In this document: piece by piece, positions 8,822 through 17,852 of the stretch
Layout: each line of letters opens with the position of its first letter
Position numbering within the stretch: the stretch's first letter is position 1
Source: DASUXA01 sp036378155
GTDB taxonomy: Bacteria; Actinomycetota; Actinomycetes; Mycobacteriales; Micromonosporaceae
Reading direction: 5' to 3'
Assembly: GCA_036378155.1 (NCBI GenBank)
Contig: DASUXA010000016.1
Span: 23,267 to 87,266 of the forward strand
DNA length: 64,000 nucleotides
Translations under genes and position numbers: made by a program
Notes under the pieces: generated by a model
Database searches by the model: none
Seen by the model: only the letters and a program-made list of their open reading frames with translations
What the model was told of the DNA's origin: nothing

Positions 8822-11575
8822 TCAGGAGTCGCCGCCGGTCTCGCCGACCGGCGCCGCCGACACGTCGTTGATCGCGTACTTCCGTGCGGCCTCCGCCGGC
8901 ACGTTCGCCGGTACCTCCTTGCGCAGCGCCAACTGGCGCAGCGTGGCGACCACGATCGACTCGGCGTCGACGTGGAAGTGCCGGCGCAGCGCGTGCCGCG
9001 TGTCCGACATGCCGAACCCGTCGGTACCGAGCGAGGTGTAGTCGCCGGGAACCCAGCGGGAGATCAGGTCCGGTACCGCGCGCATGAAGTCGGAGACCGC
9101 GACGACCGGTCCCACCTGCTCGCTGAGCTTCCGCGTCACGTACGGCACCCGGGGCTCGGCGTCGGGGTGGGTCAGGTTGTACTCCTCGGCTTCGACCGCG
9201 TCGCGCCGCAACTCGGTCCACGAGGTCGCCGACCACACCTCGGCGGCGACGCCCCAGTCCTCGGCGAGCAGCTTCTGCGCCTTGAGCGCCCACTGCATGG
9301 CAGGACCGGACGCGAGGACGCGCGCCCTCGGCGCGCCGCCGTTGCCCACCGCCGGGGCGGGGGAGTACCGGTACAGCCCGCGCAGCAGCCCCTCGACGTC
9401 GAGGTTGTCCGGCTCGGCCGGCTGGCGCATCGGCTCGTTGTACACCGTCAGGTAGTAGAAGATGTTCTCCGGGTCGTCCCCGTACATCCGCCGCAGCGCG
9501 TCCTCGACGATGTACGGCAACTCGAACGCGAACGACGGGTCGTAGGCGACCACCGCCGGGTTGGACGCCGCGTACATCAGCGAATGCCCGTCCTCGTGCT
9601 GGAGGCCCTCGCCGTTCAGCGTGGTGCGACCGGCGGTCGCGCCCAGCATGAACCCGCGCGTCATCTGGTCCGCCGCCGCCCACAGGTTGTCGCCGGTGCG
9701 CTGGAAACCGAACATCGAATAGAAGATGTACAGCGGGATCATCGGCTCGTTGTGCGTCGAGTAGCTGGTGCCCGCCGCGATGAACGAGCCAGTGGAGCCG
9801 AGCTCGTTGATGCCTTCGTGCAGGATCTGCCCGGTCTCCGACTCCCGGTACGACAGGAACAGCTCCCGGTCGACCGGCGTGTACGTCTGCCCGTGCGGCG
9901 AATAGATCTTCGCGGTCGGGAACAGCGAGTCCATGCCGAAGGTGCGCGCCTCGTCCGGGACGATCGGCACCCAGCGCCTGCCGAAGTCCTTGTTGCTCTT
10001 CATCAGGTCCTTCAGCAGCCGGACGAACGCCATGGTGGTGGCGACCTTCTGCTTGCCGGACCCCCGCTTCAGGTCGGCGTACGCCTCCTTCGGCGGCAGC
10101 GGCAGCGACACCGTGCTGCGGGTACGCCGCGCCGGAAGGTACCCACCGAGCTGCTCGCGCCGCTCACGCAGGTACTGCATTTCGTCGCTGTCCTTGCCCG
10201 GGTGGTAGTACGGCGGCAGGTACGGGTTCTCCTCCAGCACCTTGTCCGGGATGTCCAGGTACAGCCGGTCGCGGAACGTCTTCAGGTCGTCCAGCGTCAG
10301 CTTCTTCATCTGGTGCGTGGCGTTGCGACCTTCGAAGTGCGAGCCCAGCGTCCAGCCCTTGATGGTCTTCGCCAGGATCACCGTCGGCTGCCCGGTGTGT
10401 TCGACCGCCGCCTTGTACGCCGCGTACAGCTTGTGGTAGTCGTGCCCGCCGCGCTTGAGGTTCCAGATCTCGTCGTCGGACAGGTGCTCGACCATCTTGC
10501 GGGTGCGCGGGTCGCGACCGAAGAAGTGCTCCCGGACGTACGCCCCGGACTCCGCCTTGTAGGTCTGGTAGTCGCCGTCCGGCGTGACGTTCATCAGGTT
10601 CACCAACGCGCCGTCGGTGTCGGCGGCCAGCAGCGGGTCCCACTCGCGGCCCCAGATCACCTTGATGACGTTCCAGCCGGCGCCCCGGAAGAACGACTCC
10701 AGTTCCTGGATCACCTTGCCGTTACCGCGGACCGGACCGTCCAGGCGCTGCAGGTTGCAGTTGATGACGAAGGTGAGGTTGTCCAGTTCCTCCCGCGCGG
10801 CGAGCCCGATCGCGCCGAGCGACTCCGGCTCGTCCATCTCGCCGTCGCCGAGGAACGCCCAGACCCGCTGCTGCGAGGTGTCCTTGATGCCGCGGTGCTG
10901 CAGGTACCGGTTGAACCGCGCCTGATAGATCGAGTTGATCGCGGCGAGCCCCATGGAGACCGTGGGGAACTCCCAGAAGTCCGGCATCAGCCTCGGGTGC
11001 GGGTACGACGGCAGACCGCCGCCCGGGTGCGACAGTTCCTGACGGAACCCGTCGAGCTGGTGCTCGGTCAACCGGCCTTCGAGGAACGCCCGCGCGTAGA
11101 TGCCCGGCGAGGCGTGTCCCTGGAAGAAGATCTGGTCACCGCCGCCGGGGTGGTTGCGGCCCCGGAAGAAGTGGTTGAAACCCACTTCGTAGAGGCTGGC
11201 GGCGCTGGCGTAGGTGGAGATGTGTCCACCGACCTCGATGCCGGGGCGCTGGGCGCGGTGCACGGTCATCGCGGCGTTCCACCGGATGTACGCGCGGATG
11301 CGCCGCTCCACGTGCTCGTCGCCCGGGAACCACGGCTCCCGCTCCGGCGGGATGGTGTTGATGTAGTCCGTGGTGGTCAGCGAGGGTACGCCGACCTGCC
11401 GCTCCCGGGCGCGCTCGAGTAGGCGCAGCATGATGTACCGGGCGCGCTTGGCCCCACGCTCGTCGATCACGCCGTCGAGCGACTCGACCCACTCGGTGGT
11501 CTCCTCCGGGTCGATGTCCGGCAGCTGGCTCGGTAGGCCTTCGCTGATCACCGGACGCTTACGTTCCGTGGCCAC
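8822..11575 (-). CDS. aceE: Pyruvate dehydrogenase E1 component, homodimeric AceE type
   Basis: This 917-residue thiamine-diphosphate enzyme decarboxylates pyruvate and acetylates the lipoyl group of the E2 partner, linking glycolysis to the TCA cycle. The ThDP-binding region reads LGDGEMDEPES and ends in FVINCN about 30 residues later. The length fits single-chain AceE rather than the split alpha/beta type. The GTG at 11575 is preferred because GAAGGA lies five to ten bases upstream; an ATG nine codons earlier overlaps that site. No E2 or E3 gene lies nearby, as in mycobacteria, where aceE is also separate. Its neighbourhood with DUF3052 and ahpE matches the Mycobacterium Rv2238c-Rv2241 block. 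It is divergent from yjbQ. Confidence 0.97.
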   Translation of the reverse strand: MATERKRPVISEGLPSQLPDIDPEETTEWVESLDGVIDERGAKRARYIMLRLLERARERQVGVPSLTTTDYINTIPPEREPWFPGDEHVERRIRAYIRWNAAMTVHRAQRPGIEVGGHISTYASAASLYEVGFNHFFRGRNHPGGGDQIFFQGHASPGIYARAFLEGRLTEHQLDGFRQELSHPGGGLPSYPHPRLMPDFWEFPTVSMGLAAINSIYQARFNRYLQHRGIKDTSQQRVWAFLGDGEMDEPESLGAIGLAAREELDNLTFVINCNLQRLDGPVRGNGKVIQELESFFRGAGWNVIKVIWGREWDPLLAADTDGALVNLMNVTPDGDYQTYKAESGAYVREHFFGRDPRTRKMVEHLSDDEIWNLKRGGHDYHKLYAAYKAAVEHTGQPTVILAKTIKGWTLGSHFEGRNATHQMKKLTLDDLKTFRDRLYLDIPDKVLEENPYLPPYYHPGKDSDEMQYLRERREQLGGYLPARRTRSTVSLPLPPKEAYADLKRGSGKQKVATTMAFVRLLKDLMKSNKDFGRRWVPIVPDEARTFGMDSLFPTAKIYSPHGQTYTPVDRELFLSYRESETGQILHEGINELGSTGSFIAAGTSYSTHNEPMIPLYIFYSMFGFQRTGDNLWAAADQMTRGFMLGATAGRTTLNGEGLQHEDGHSLMYAASNPAVVAYDPSFAFELPYIVEDALRRMYGDDPENIFYYLTVYNEPMRQPAEPDNLDVEGLLRGLYRYSPAPAVGNGGAPRARVLASGPAMQWALKAQKLLAEDWGVAAEVWSATSWTELRRDAVEAEEYNLTHPDAEPRVPYVTRKLSEQVGPVVAVSDFMRAVPDLISRWVPGDYTSLGTDGFGMSDTRHALRRHFHVDAESIVVATLRQLALRKEVPANVPAEAARKYAINDVSAAPVGETGGDS

Positions 11576-11703
11576 AGGCGTTCCTTCTTTGATGTAGTCC
11601 ACAACCCCTTGTGTCCCATCCTGCCCTCACCACAGTGGTCGCGTCACCCTGGGTCGGGTGGACCATCGCGCGAAACACACCTACCTGCGGGTAACCTGAC
11701 CGG

Positions 11704-12108
11704 GTGGAATCCGCGGTCATCACCGTCAGCACCGGTGGTCGGCCCGCCGTGCGGGACATCACCGCCGAGGCCGAACAGTTCGTGTCGGGTCGGGGCGACG
11801 GGTTACTGCACGTGTTCGTACCGCACGCGACCGCCGGTGTGGCGCTGATCGAAACCGGCGCCGGCTCGGACCGCGACCTGCTGAGCGCGCTCGACGAGTT
11901 GCTGCCGGCGGACGACCGGTGGCGGCACCGGCACGGCTCACCGGGGCACGGCCGGGACCACGTGATGCCGGCGCTGGTCGCCCCGTACGCGACGGTCCCG
12001 GTGCTGGGCGGACGCCTCGCGCTGGGTACCTGGCAGTCGATCTGTCTGGTCGACCTCAACGGCGACAACCAGACCCGTCAGGTGCGCTTCTCGTTCCTCG
12101 CCGGCTGA
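11704..12108 (+). CDS. YjbQ family protein (UPF0047)
   Basis: The 134-residue protein belongs to the YjbQ family, small trimeric proteins for which weak thiamine-phosphate synthase activity has been reported in E. coli. Family marks are PHATAGVALIETGAGSD, a His-rich loop around HGSPGHGRDHVMPAL, and the C-terminal GTWQSICLVDLNGDN. The GTG at 11704 begins directly at the family N-terminus. It is divergent from aceE and lies about 120 bases upstream of a second ThDP-dependent E1 enzyme. This makes a link to thiamine supply tempting, but that is inference only. Confidence 0.85.
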   Translation: MESAVITVSTGGRPAVRDITAEAEQFVSGRGDGLLHVFVPHATAGVALIETGAGSDRDLLSALDELLPADDRWRHRHGSPGHGRDHVMPALVAPYATVPVLGGRLALGTWQSICLVDLNGDNQTRQVRFSFLAG

Positions 12109-12224
12109 CCGTCGCGACGCGTTGGACCGGACACCTGTAGCGGGTTGTCCGTTGTGTCCTGATGCCGCTTATGTCCGGACCGTGCCCGGGCGGGAAAGCT
12201 AGCCGCGACCACCCGACGTCGGTA

Positions 12225-14489
12225 ATGCTGTCGGATGTGACCACCCCGCAAGATCTGGAAGAGCGGTTCCGGGACGCGGTCGCCGCGCTGTCCACGTCGG
12301 CGAGCCGCCGCGACGCCGCCGAACCGATCCGTGACGGCAGCACGCTCACCGGCAAGGTCGCCCAGCGCCTGTTCGAGTCGCAGCTCGCCAGCCGCCACCT
12401 CGACCTGGCGGCTCGCTGGCTGCGCACCTTCGGGCAGGGGTACTACACGATCGGGTCGTCCGGTCACGAGGGCAACGCGGCGGTGGCGGAGGCGCTGCGC
12501 CCGACCGACCCGGCGCTGCTGCACTACCGCTCCGGCGCGTTCTACTGTGCCCGCGCGGGTCAGGTCGACGACGTCGACCCGGTACGCGACGTGCTGCGTG
12601 GGCTGGTCGCCTCGGCGCTGGACCCGATCGCGGGTGGGCGGCACAAGGTGTTCGGGCACCCGCGGCTGGCGGTGGTACCGACGACCTCGACGATCGCCTC
12701 GCATCTGCCTCGCGCGGTCGGCGTCGGGTTCGCCATCGAACGGTCGCGCCGGGTACCGCCGTCGGAGCCGGTCTGGCCCCGCGACGCCCTCGTGGTCTGC
12801 TCGTTCGGCGACGCCTCGGTCAACCATGCCACCGCCACGGCGGCGTTCAACACCGCCGGTTGGTGCGACCACGCCGGGCTGCGACTGCCGGTGCTGTTCG
12901 TGTGCGAGGACAACGGCATCGGGATCAGCGTCCGCTCGCCGGGCGGCTGGGTCGCCGCCGTGCTCCGGTCGCGGCCCGGGTTGCGGTACTTCGCCGCGGA
13001 CGGGTGCGACCTGGTCGACACGTACGACACCGCGGTACAGGCGGCGGACTGGGTACGCCGGCACCGCCGTCCCGCCGTGCTGCACCTGTCGATGGTCCGG
13101 CTGATGGGGCATGCCGGGGCGGACGCCGAGATCGCGTACCGGACGAGCGCCGAAGTCGAGGCGGACCTCGCCCGCGACCCGCTGGTCGGCACGGCGCGCG
13201 TCCTGGTCGAGTCGGGGGTCGCCACACCCGAGGAGGTGCTCGCGCGGTACGACGAGGTCGGCTGGCAGGTGCGCCAGGCTGCCGAGGAAGTGATCGGCGA
13301 ACCGAAGCTGAGCAGCGCCGCCCAGGTGGTGGCGCCGTTGGCGCCGCGCCGCCCGGTACGGGTCGCGCGTGCCCTCGGCAAGGCGGCGGAGCAGGCGAGC
13401 GGAGCGGGCGCGCAGGCTCGGCTGGCGGCGTTCGGCGGGCGGCTGCCCGAGCAGGCGGGTCCGCTCACCCTCGCCCAGTCGATCAACGCGACGCTGACCG
13501 ACGCGATGCTCAGTTGGCCGCAGACGGTGGTGTTCGGCGAGGACGTGGCGGTCAAGGGCGGCGTGTACGGGGTGACGAAGGGGCTGCGCGACCGGTTCGG
13601 CGCGGCGCGGGTGTTCGACACGCTGCTCGACGAGACCTCGATCCTCGGGTTGGGGCTCGGCATGGGGTTGTCCGGGCTGCTGCCGGTACCGGAGATCCAG
13701 TACCTCGCCTACCTGCACAACGCCGAGGACCAGGTGCGGGGCGAGGCGGCGACGATGCGGTTCTTCTCCAGCGGCGCGTACCGCAACCCGATGGTGATCC
13801 GGATCGCCGGGTTGTCGTACCAGGAGGGCTTCGGCGGGCATTTCCACAACGACAACGCGGTCGCCGTGCTGCGCGACATCCCCGGGCTGGTGGTGGCGTG
13901 CCCGTCCCGCCCCGACGACGCGACCGCGCTGCTGCGTACCTGCCTGTCGTCGGCGCTGGTCGACGGGTCGGTGTGCGCGTTCGTCGAGCCGATCGCGCTG
14001 TACCACACCCGCGACCTGCACGCCGAGGGCGACGAGGGGTGGCTCGCGCCGTACCCCGACCCGGCGCAGTGGGTGGCGGCGCATGTACCGATCGGTCGGG
14101 CGCGTATCGACGTCGCCGGTTCCGGCGAGGATCTGACGATCATCAGTTTCGGCAACGGGACGCGGATGGCGCTGCGGGTCGCGCAGCGCCTGGCTCGGGC
14201 CGGTACCGGGGTGCGTGTGGTGGATCTGCGCTGGCTCGCGCCGCTGCCGGTCGCCGACATCATCCGCGAGTCGCTGGCGACGGGTCGGGTACTCGTGGTC
14301 GATGAGACCCGGCGCTCGGGCGGGGTCGGGGAGGGCGTGCTCGCCGCCCTGGTTGACGCCGGATATGTCGGTATTGCCCGCCGCGTCGCCTCGGTCGATT
14401 CGTTCGTCCCGCTCGGTCCGGCAGCCGCCCACGTACTGGTCTCCGAAGAGGTGATCGAGCAGGGGGCGCGTGCGTTGCTCGCTCGTTGA
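12225..14489 (+). CDS. Fused alpha-beta E1 component of a 2-oxoacid dehydrogenase
   Basis: The 754-residue protein joins both E1 subunits in one chain. The alpha half (to about residue 380) has the ThDP motif with SFGDASVNHATATAAFN and ending CEDNGIGIS. The beta half starts near TLAQSINATLTDAML and carries VFGEDVAVKGGVYG and the transketolase C-terminal domain. Substrates may be branched-chain 2-oxoacids or pyruvate; sequence does not decide. The start is uncertain: ATG 12225 and GTG 12237 are both possible, and an ATG at 12162 would add 21 atypical residues; none has a strong binding site. No E2 or E3 follows. It is 117 bases after yjbQ and 116 bases before DUF3052. Confidence 0.88.
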   Translation: MLSDVTTPQDLEERFRDAVAALSTSASRRDAAEPIRDGSTLTGKVAQRLFESQLASRHLDLAARWLRTFGQGYYTIGSSGHEGNAAVAEALRPTDPALLHYRSGAFYCARAGQVDDVDPVRDVLRGLVASALDPIAGGRHKVFGHPRLAVVPTTSTIASHLPRAVGVGFAIERSRRVPPSEPVWPRDALVVCSFGDASVNHATATAAFNTAGWCDHAGLRLPVLFVCEDNGIGISVRSPGGWVAAVLRSRPGLRYFAADGCDLVDTYDTAVQAADWVRRHRRPAVLHLSMVRLMGHAGADAEIAYRTSAEVEADLARDPLVGTARVLVESGVATPEEVLARYDEVGWQVRQAAEEVIGEPKLSSAAQVVAPLAPRRPVRVARALGKAAEQASGAGAQARLAAFGGRLPEQAGPLTLAQSINATLTDAMLSWPQTVVFGEDVAVKGGVYGVTKGLRDRFGAARVFDTLLDETSILGLGLGMGLSGLLPVPEIQYLAYLHNAEDQVRGEAATMRFFSSGAYRNPMVIRIAGLSYQEGFGGHFHNDNAVAVLRDIPGLVVACPSRPDDATALLRTCLSSALVDGSVCAFVEPIALYHTRDLHAEGDEGWLAPYPDPAQWVAAHVPIGRARIDVAGSGEDLTIISFGNGTRMALRVAQRLARAGTGVRVVDLRWLAPLPVADIIRESLATGRVLVVDETRRSGGVGEGVLAALVDAGYVGIARRVASVDSFVPLGPAAAHVLVSEEVIEQGARALLAR

Positions 14490-14605
14490 GCCGTAGTTTT
14501 TCGGATGTACGGTGAGCCACTTGCGTCCAGCACGACAACTGTGTGGACTACCCGCTATCGGCGTCGGCAGGGCGTCGTGGCACGAGAACGAGGAGGCACG
14601 CGACA

Positions 14606-15043
14606 GTGAGCGCGACCGCTGGTCAGGCCGCCGACGGCGTACGGAGCCTGGCGGACCGGTTCGGCGTCGAACCGGGGATGGTCGTTATGGAGATGGGGTA
14701 CGACGAGGACGTCGACGAAGATCTCCGGGACGCCCTGATCGACCGGGTCGGTGACCTGGTCGACGAGGACACCGACGAGGTTGTCGACGTCGTGCTGCTG
14801 TGGTGGCGCGACGGCGACGGCGACCTGGTCGAGACGTTGATCGACGCGCTGGGCCCGTTGGCGGACAACGGCGTGGTGTGGCTGCTGACCCCGAAGGCGG
14901 GCCGGGACGGTCACGTCGAGCCCAGCGAGATCACCGAATCGGCGCCGACGGCCGGTCTGCAGCAGACCTCCACGGTCAACGCGGGCAAGGACTGGAGCGC
15001 CGCGCGCCTGGTCGCGCCCAGGGCGGTACGCACCCGGCGCTGA
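14606..15043 (+). CDS. DUF3052 family protein
   Basis: This 145-residue cytoplasmic protein matches the DUF3052 family of actinobacteria (Mycobacterium Rv2239c-like). It is acidic in its first half, with LADRFGVEPGMVVMEMGYDE, followed by a region like VVDVVLLWWRDGDGDL and LLTPKAGRDGHVEPSEI. The C-terminus ends in a basic patch after TSTVNAGKDWSAARLV. The GTG at 14606 has AGGAGG nine bases upstream; an earlier ATG at 14543 gives an out-of-character N-terminus. Function is unknown. Its position between a 2-oxoacid dehydrogenase and ahpE is conserved with mycobacteria. Confidence 0.88.
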   Translation: MSATAGQAADGVRSLADRFGVEPGMVVMEMGYDEDVDEDLRDALIDRVGDLVDEDTDEVVDVVLLWWRDGDGDLVETLIDALGPLADNGVVWLLTPKAGRDGHVEPSEITESAPTAGLQQTSTVNAGKDWSAARLVAPRAVRTRR

Positions 15044-15368
15044 CGTCGGCCGCAACCGACGCGGACGCCACGGTCGGCCGGTCCCCGGATCCGCCCGACC
15101 TCGCCGTCCGGCGCGGTAGCCGCGCCGGTACCCGTGCCTGCGCGCGTCTCCAGCCCCGGCCCCCCGGTCTCGTGGGGGCACGGGTACGGTCGCGTGTCCT
15201 GACCCGTGCGGCGGGCGGCGGCGGGACAAGTCCCGCCGCCGCCCGAACGCTTGCGGTACGCCGAGCCGTCCACGACACGCAGTGATCCCGCACTCGCCCG
15301 GTATCACCGGCGCTGCGTCGGATGGCATGCTCGGTGTGATCCTGTCCGTTGAGCATCAAGGAGCGTGC
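15044..15368. other. Intergenic region with two hairpins
   Basis: No gene is visible in these 325 bases. A long-range repeat pairs 15128-15138 with 15177-15187 (arm GTACCCGTGCC) across a 38-base GC-rich loop. A strong hairpin follows at 15212-15245. The ahpE promoter should lie in 15246-15350. Confidence 0.5.
15212..15245 (+). terminator. Hairpin terminator after DUF3052
   Basis: Perfect 15-base arms (15212-15226 and 15231-15245) flank the loop CAAG. It is about 170 bases after the DUF3052 stop and separates that gene from ahpE. Confidence 0.65.
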
Positions 15369-15833
15369 ATGCCGATCGAGGTAGGCGCCCAAGCGCCGGA
15401 CTTCGTGCTGAAGGACCAGAACAACCAGGAGGTCCGACTGTCCGACTTCCGAGGTCGGAAGACCGTCCTGCTGGTCTTCTACCCGCTCGCCTTCACCGGC
15501 GTGTGCCAGGGCGAACTGTGCCAGGTGCGGGACAACCTCAACGACTTCGTCAACGACGAGACGCAGGTGCTCACCGTCAGCGTCGACTCGGTGTACGCGC
15601 ACAAGGTGTGGGCGGAGCGCGAGGGGTACCAGTTCCCGCTGCTGGCGGACTTCTGGCCGCACGGCGCCGTGGCACAGGCGTACGGCGTGTTCAACGAGGC
15701 GGCAGGGATCGCCAACCGGGGCACATTCCTGATCGACAAGGCGGGAGTCGTACGGTTCGCCGAGATGAACCTGCCCGGCGAGGCTCGCGACCAGGACGCC
15801 TGGCGCAAGGCGCTCGCCGAACTGTCGAGCTGA
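15369..15833 (+). CDS. ahpE: Peroxiredoxin AhpE
   Basis: This 154-residue thioredoxin-fold peroxidase reduces peroxides and peroxynitrite in the cytoplasm. It is very close to mycobacterial AhpE over its whole length, for example PLAFTGVCQGEL around the peroxidatic Cys46, ADFWPHGAVAQAYGVFNE, and GIANRGTFLID. Unlike the one-cysteine M. tuberculosis enzyme as I remember it, there is a second cysteine, Cys51, five residues later, which could act as a resolving residue. The ATG at 15369 has AAGGAG five bases upstream. A strong terminator follows at 15841. The neighbourhood with DUF3052 and aceE is the mycobacterial one. Confidence 0.95.
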   Translation: MPIEVGAQAPDFVLKDQNNQEVRLSDFRGRKTVLLVFYPLAFTGVCQGELCQVRDNLNDFVNDETQVLTVSVDSVYAHKVWAEREGYQFPLLADFWPHGAVAQAYGVFNEAAGIANRGTFLIDKAGVVRFAEMNLPGEARDQDAWRKALAELSS

Positions 15834-15840
15834 ACGGTGT

Positions 15841-15876
15841 CGCCTGGGCGGGGCCGCTCGCGGCCCCGCCCAGGCG
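15841..15876 (+). terminator. Terminator after ahpE
   Basis: Perfect 17-base arms (15841-15857 and 15860-15876) separated by two bases lie seven bases after the ahpE stop codon. In RNA the innermost pairs would open to make the loop. Confidence 0.8.
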
Positions 15877-15928
15877 TGCTTTCCGGTTCGGCATCGGCGA
15901 GCCGGTCAGGTAAGCTGACCCGCTGTCC

Positions 15929-16000
15929 GGGCGCGTAGCTCAGTGGAAGAGCACTCGCCTTACAAGCGAGGGGTCGCTGGTTCGAACCCAGCCGTGCCCA
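15929..16000 (+). tRNA. tRNA-Val (anticodon UAC)
   Basis: A 72-base cloverleaf is readable. The acceptor stem pairs GGGCGCG with CGTGCCC, the D arm is GCTC..GAGC, and the anticodon stem CTCGC/GCGAG encloses the loop CTTACAA, giving anticodon TAC. The T arm is GCTGG-TTCGAAC-CCAGC. No CCA is encoded. It decodes GTA, a valine codon that is unusually common in this window. Confidence 0.95.
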
Positions 16001-16019
16001 CCCGGTACCACCAGCCGAA

Positions 16020-16049
16020 CGGCCCGACGGAAGATCATCCTTCGGGCCG
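16020..16049 (+). terminator. Hairpin downstream of tRNA-Val
   Basis: CGGCCCGA (16020-16027) pairs with TCGGGCCG (16042-16049), and GGA/TCC continue the stem after one mismatch. It lies 19 bases after the tRNA and probably ends its transcript. Confidence 0.55.
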
Positions 16050-16101
16050 TCGACAGCTACCGTGACAGCAACCGCGCTCACGACAGCCGGCCGTCCCTCA
16101 C

Positions 16102-16302
16102 CTATACGGGCTGAGAGAAGCAGACAGCGGTGCGGTAACGCCGGTAGCGCTGTCCTGGTTTCTGGTGTTCGAACCCGTTCTCGTCCATCGCGTTGAAGAC
16201 GGTTAGCCATGCCGGATCGAGGTCGAAGCCGACCGCAAGACTGCCGTCTGCCATGTCCTGGTCGCCTCCGATCCATTCCAGCAGTACTCCGGATCGGCTC
16301 AT
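16102..16302 (-). CDS. Possible 66-residue ORF, or gene remnant
   Basis: A short open frame starts with ATG at 16302 and encodes a peptide with DLDPAWLTVFNAMDENGFEH in its middle and a basic C-terminal part. I do not recognise it. There is no convincing ribosome binding site and base composition is less GC-biased than in neighbours. It may be the tail of a lost gene next to the tRNA rather than a working gene. Confidence 0.25.
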   Translation of the reverse strand: MSRSGVLLEWIGGDQDMADGSLAVGFDLDPAWLTVFNAMDENGFEHQKPGQRYRRYRTAVCFSQPV

Positions 16303-16392
16303 CGAGCATCCGTTGTTCCCCGTCGATGACCCGGTCGCCGACGCCGCACACGTCGTACGATGACGCATCGCCCAGCGCCTGAAGGAGCCGCG

Positions 16393-17010
16393 ATGGTTCG
16401 TCCCATCCTGTTCGCCGTGCTCGCCCTTGGCCTGCTGACGGTGGTACCAGGACCGGACATGGCGGTGGTGACCGGCAGTGCCGTCGCGGGCGGGCGACGG
16501 GCGGCGGCGCGAACCGCCACCGGGGTCGTGACGGGTCTGCTGCTGTGGGGGCTGCTTTCCGTCGCCGGGCTCGCCGCCGTGCTGGTCGCCTCCGCGAAGG
16601 CGTACTCGGTGGTGAGGATCGCCGGCGCGGTGTACCTCGTGCTGTTCGGCGTGCGCTCGTGGTGGGGCACGCGGCGTTCGCAGACCCCGCCTGTCGTACC
16701 GCCCGGCGAGGCGAAGGTCGCCGGGTGGCGAGCGGGGCTGCTGACCAACCTGCTCAACCCCAAGATCGCGGTCTTCTACACCAGCCTGCTCCCGCAACTC
16801 GTCCCGCCTGCCGCCCCGAGGACGGCGACCATGGCGGGACTTGTGCTGACGCATGCCGCGCTGTCGCTGCTGTGGCTGTACGGGTACGCGGTGCTGCTGA
16901 ACCGCTTCCGACCGGTGCTGAACCGTCCTCGGGTGCGGCGGTGGCTGCAACGCGCCACCGGTACCGTCATGATCGGTTTCGGGCTGCGAGTGGCTCTGGC
17001 GAGCCGATGA
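16393..17010 (+). CDS. LysE/RhtB family exporter
   Basis: This 205-residue inner-membrane protein has five to six hydrophobic segments and fits the LysE/RhtB amino-acid exporter family. Typical marks are VVPGPDMAVVTGSAVAGG near the N-terminus and GLLTNLLNPKIAVFYTSLLPQ in the middle. The ATG at 16393 has AAGGAG six bases upstream; an ORF from 16360 has no such site. It overlaps the following MOSC gene by four bases (ATGA). The exported substrate is not known. Confidence 0.92.
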   Translation: MVRPILFAVLALGLLTVVPGPDMAVVTGSAVAGGRRAAARTATGVVTGLLLWGLLSVAGLAAVLVASAKAYSVVRIAGAVYLVLFGVRSWWGTRRSQTPPVVPPGEAKVAGWRAGLLTNLLNPKIAVFYTSLLPQLVPPAAPRTATMAGLVLTHAALSLLWLYGYAVLLNRFRPVLNRPRVRRWLQRATGTVMIGFGLRVALASR

Positions 17011-17828
17011 GCGAGGTTCGTTCGCTGTTCTCCTGTCGCTGCGTCGATCCGCCGGACCCGGCAGTACATCCGCTGCTGCCGGTCGGCAGGGTCGCCGCGC
17101 TGTCCCGGTACCCCGTGAAGTCGTTGGCCGGTGAGCGGCTGAGCCAGGCGCTTCTCACCGACAGCGGGGTCGACGGCGACCGGGGTTGGGCGGTGTACAC
17201 CACGGACGGTGGCATCGGCAGCGGCAAGACCACGCGACGGTTCCGTCGCATCGACGGGCTCCTCGATCTTGGGGCTCGTCTGGAGCGTGCCGCGCCCACC
17301 TCGGCTGCCGCCGTGCCGTGGGTGAGCTTCCCCGACGGGCGCGAATACCGCGCCGACGACCCGGCAGCCGGTCACGCCCTCAGCTCCTCGCTGGGTCAGC
17401 CGCTCCGGTTGTGTCCGCAGTCGTCGGTGCCGCACCACGACGAATCGCCGGTGCACCTGGTCACCACCGCCGCGCTCCGCGCCCTGGAACACCTGCTCGG
17501 CAGACCCGTCGACGCCGCCCGCTTCCGCGCCAACGTCGTGCTCGACGTCGACGGCACCGGTTTCGTCGAGGACGAATGGCAGGGGCGACACCTCGCCCTC
17601 GGCGACGAGGTCGTGCTGTGCCTCGGACCGCCCATGCCACGCTGCGTCATGGTCGACGCCGCGCAACCCCACGACGGTTTGGCGCCCGAAACCGGGCTGC
17701 TCAAGCTGCTCGGGCGCGTCCACCAGGTGCAGTTCGGTGTGCAAGCCGGCGTCGTCCGGGGCGGTACGGTCCGGCAGAACGACCTGGCCGCGTTGATCGG
17801 CGCCGTCGCGTTCGCCGACCCGAGCTGA
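17007..17828 (+). CDS. MOSC domain protein
   Basis: The 273-residue protein has an N-terminal MOSC beta-barrel region (VAALSRYPVKSLAGERL near residues 27-43) and a C-terminal MOSC domain with PMPRCVMVDAAQ holding the conserved cysteine. MOSC proteins transfer sulfur to, or bind, molybdenum cofactor; family members include mARC-type reductases. No ferredoxin domain is attached. The ATG at 17007 overlaps the stop of the LysE gene, so the two are translated together. The functional reason for the pairing is not clear. Confidence 0.88.
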   Translation: MSEVRSLFSCRCVDPPDPAVHPLLPVGRVAALSRYPVKSLAGERLSQALLTDSGVDGDRGWAVYTTDGGIGSGKTTRRFRRIDGLLDLGARLERAAPTSAAAVPWVSFPDGREYRADDPAAGHALSSSLGQPLRLCPQSSVPHHDESPVHLVTTAALRALEHLLGRPVDAARFRANVVLDVDGTGFVEDEWQGRHLALGDEVVLCLGPPMPRCVMVDAAQPHDGLAPETGLLKLLGRVHQVQFGVQAGVVRGGTVRQNDLAALIGAVAFADPS

Positions 17829-17852
17829 CCCGCCTGCTGTCGCGACTCGCCC

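Noticed and set aside
8972..11422. Open frame of 816 codons antisense to aceE
   Set aside because: It is the mirror of a strongly conserved gene, has an Arg/Val/Pro-heavy translation without motifs, and reflects the GC bias of third positions.
12078..14432. Open frame of 784 codons antisense to the fused E1 gene
   Set aside because: Its translation is low-complexity Arg/Val/His-rich, and the plus strand carries clear E1 motifs over the whole length.
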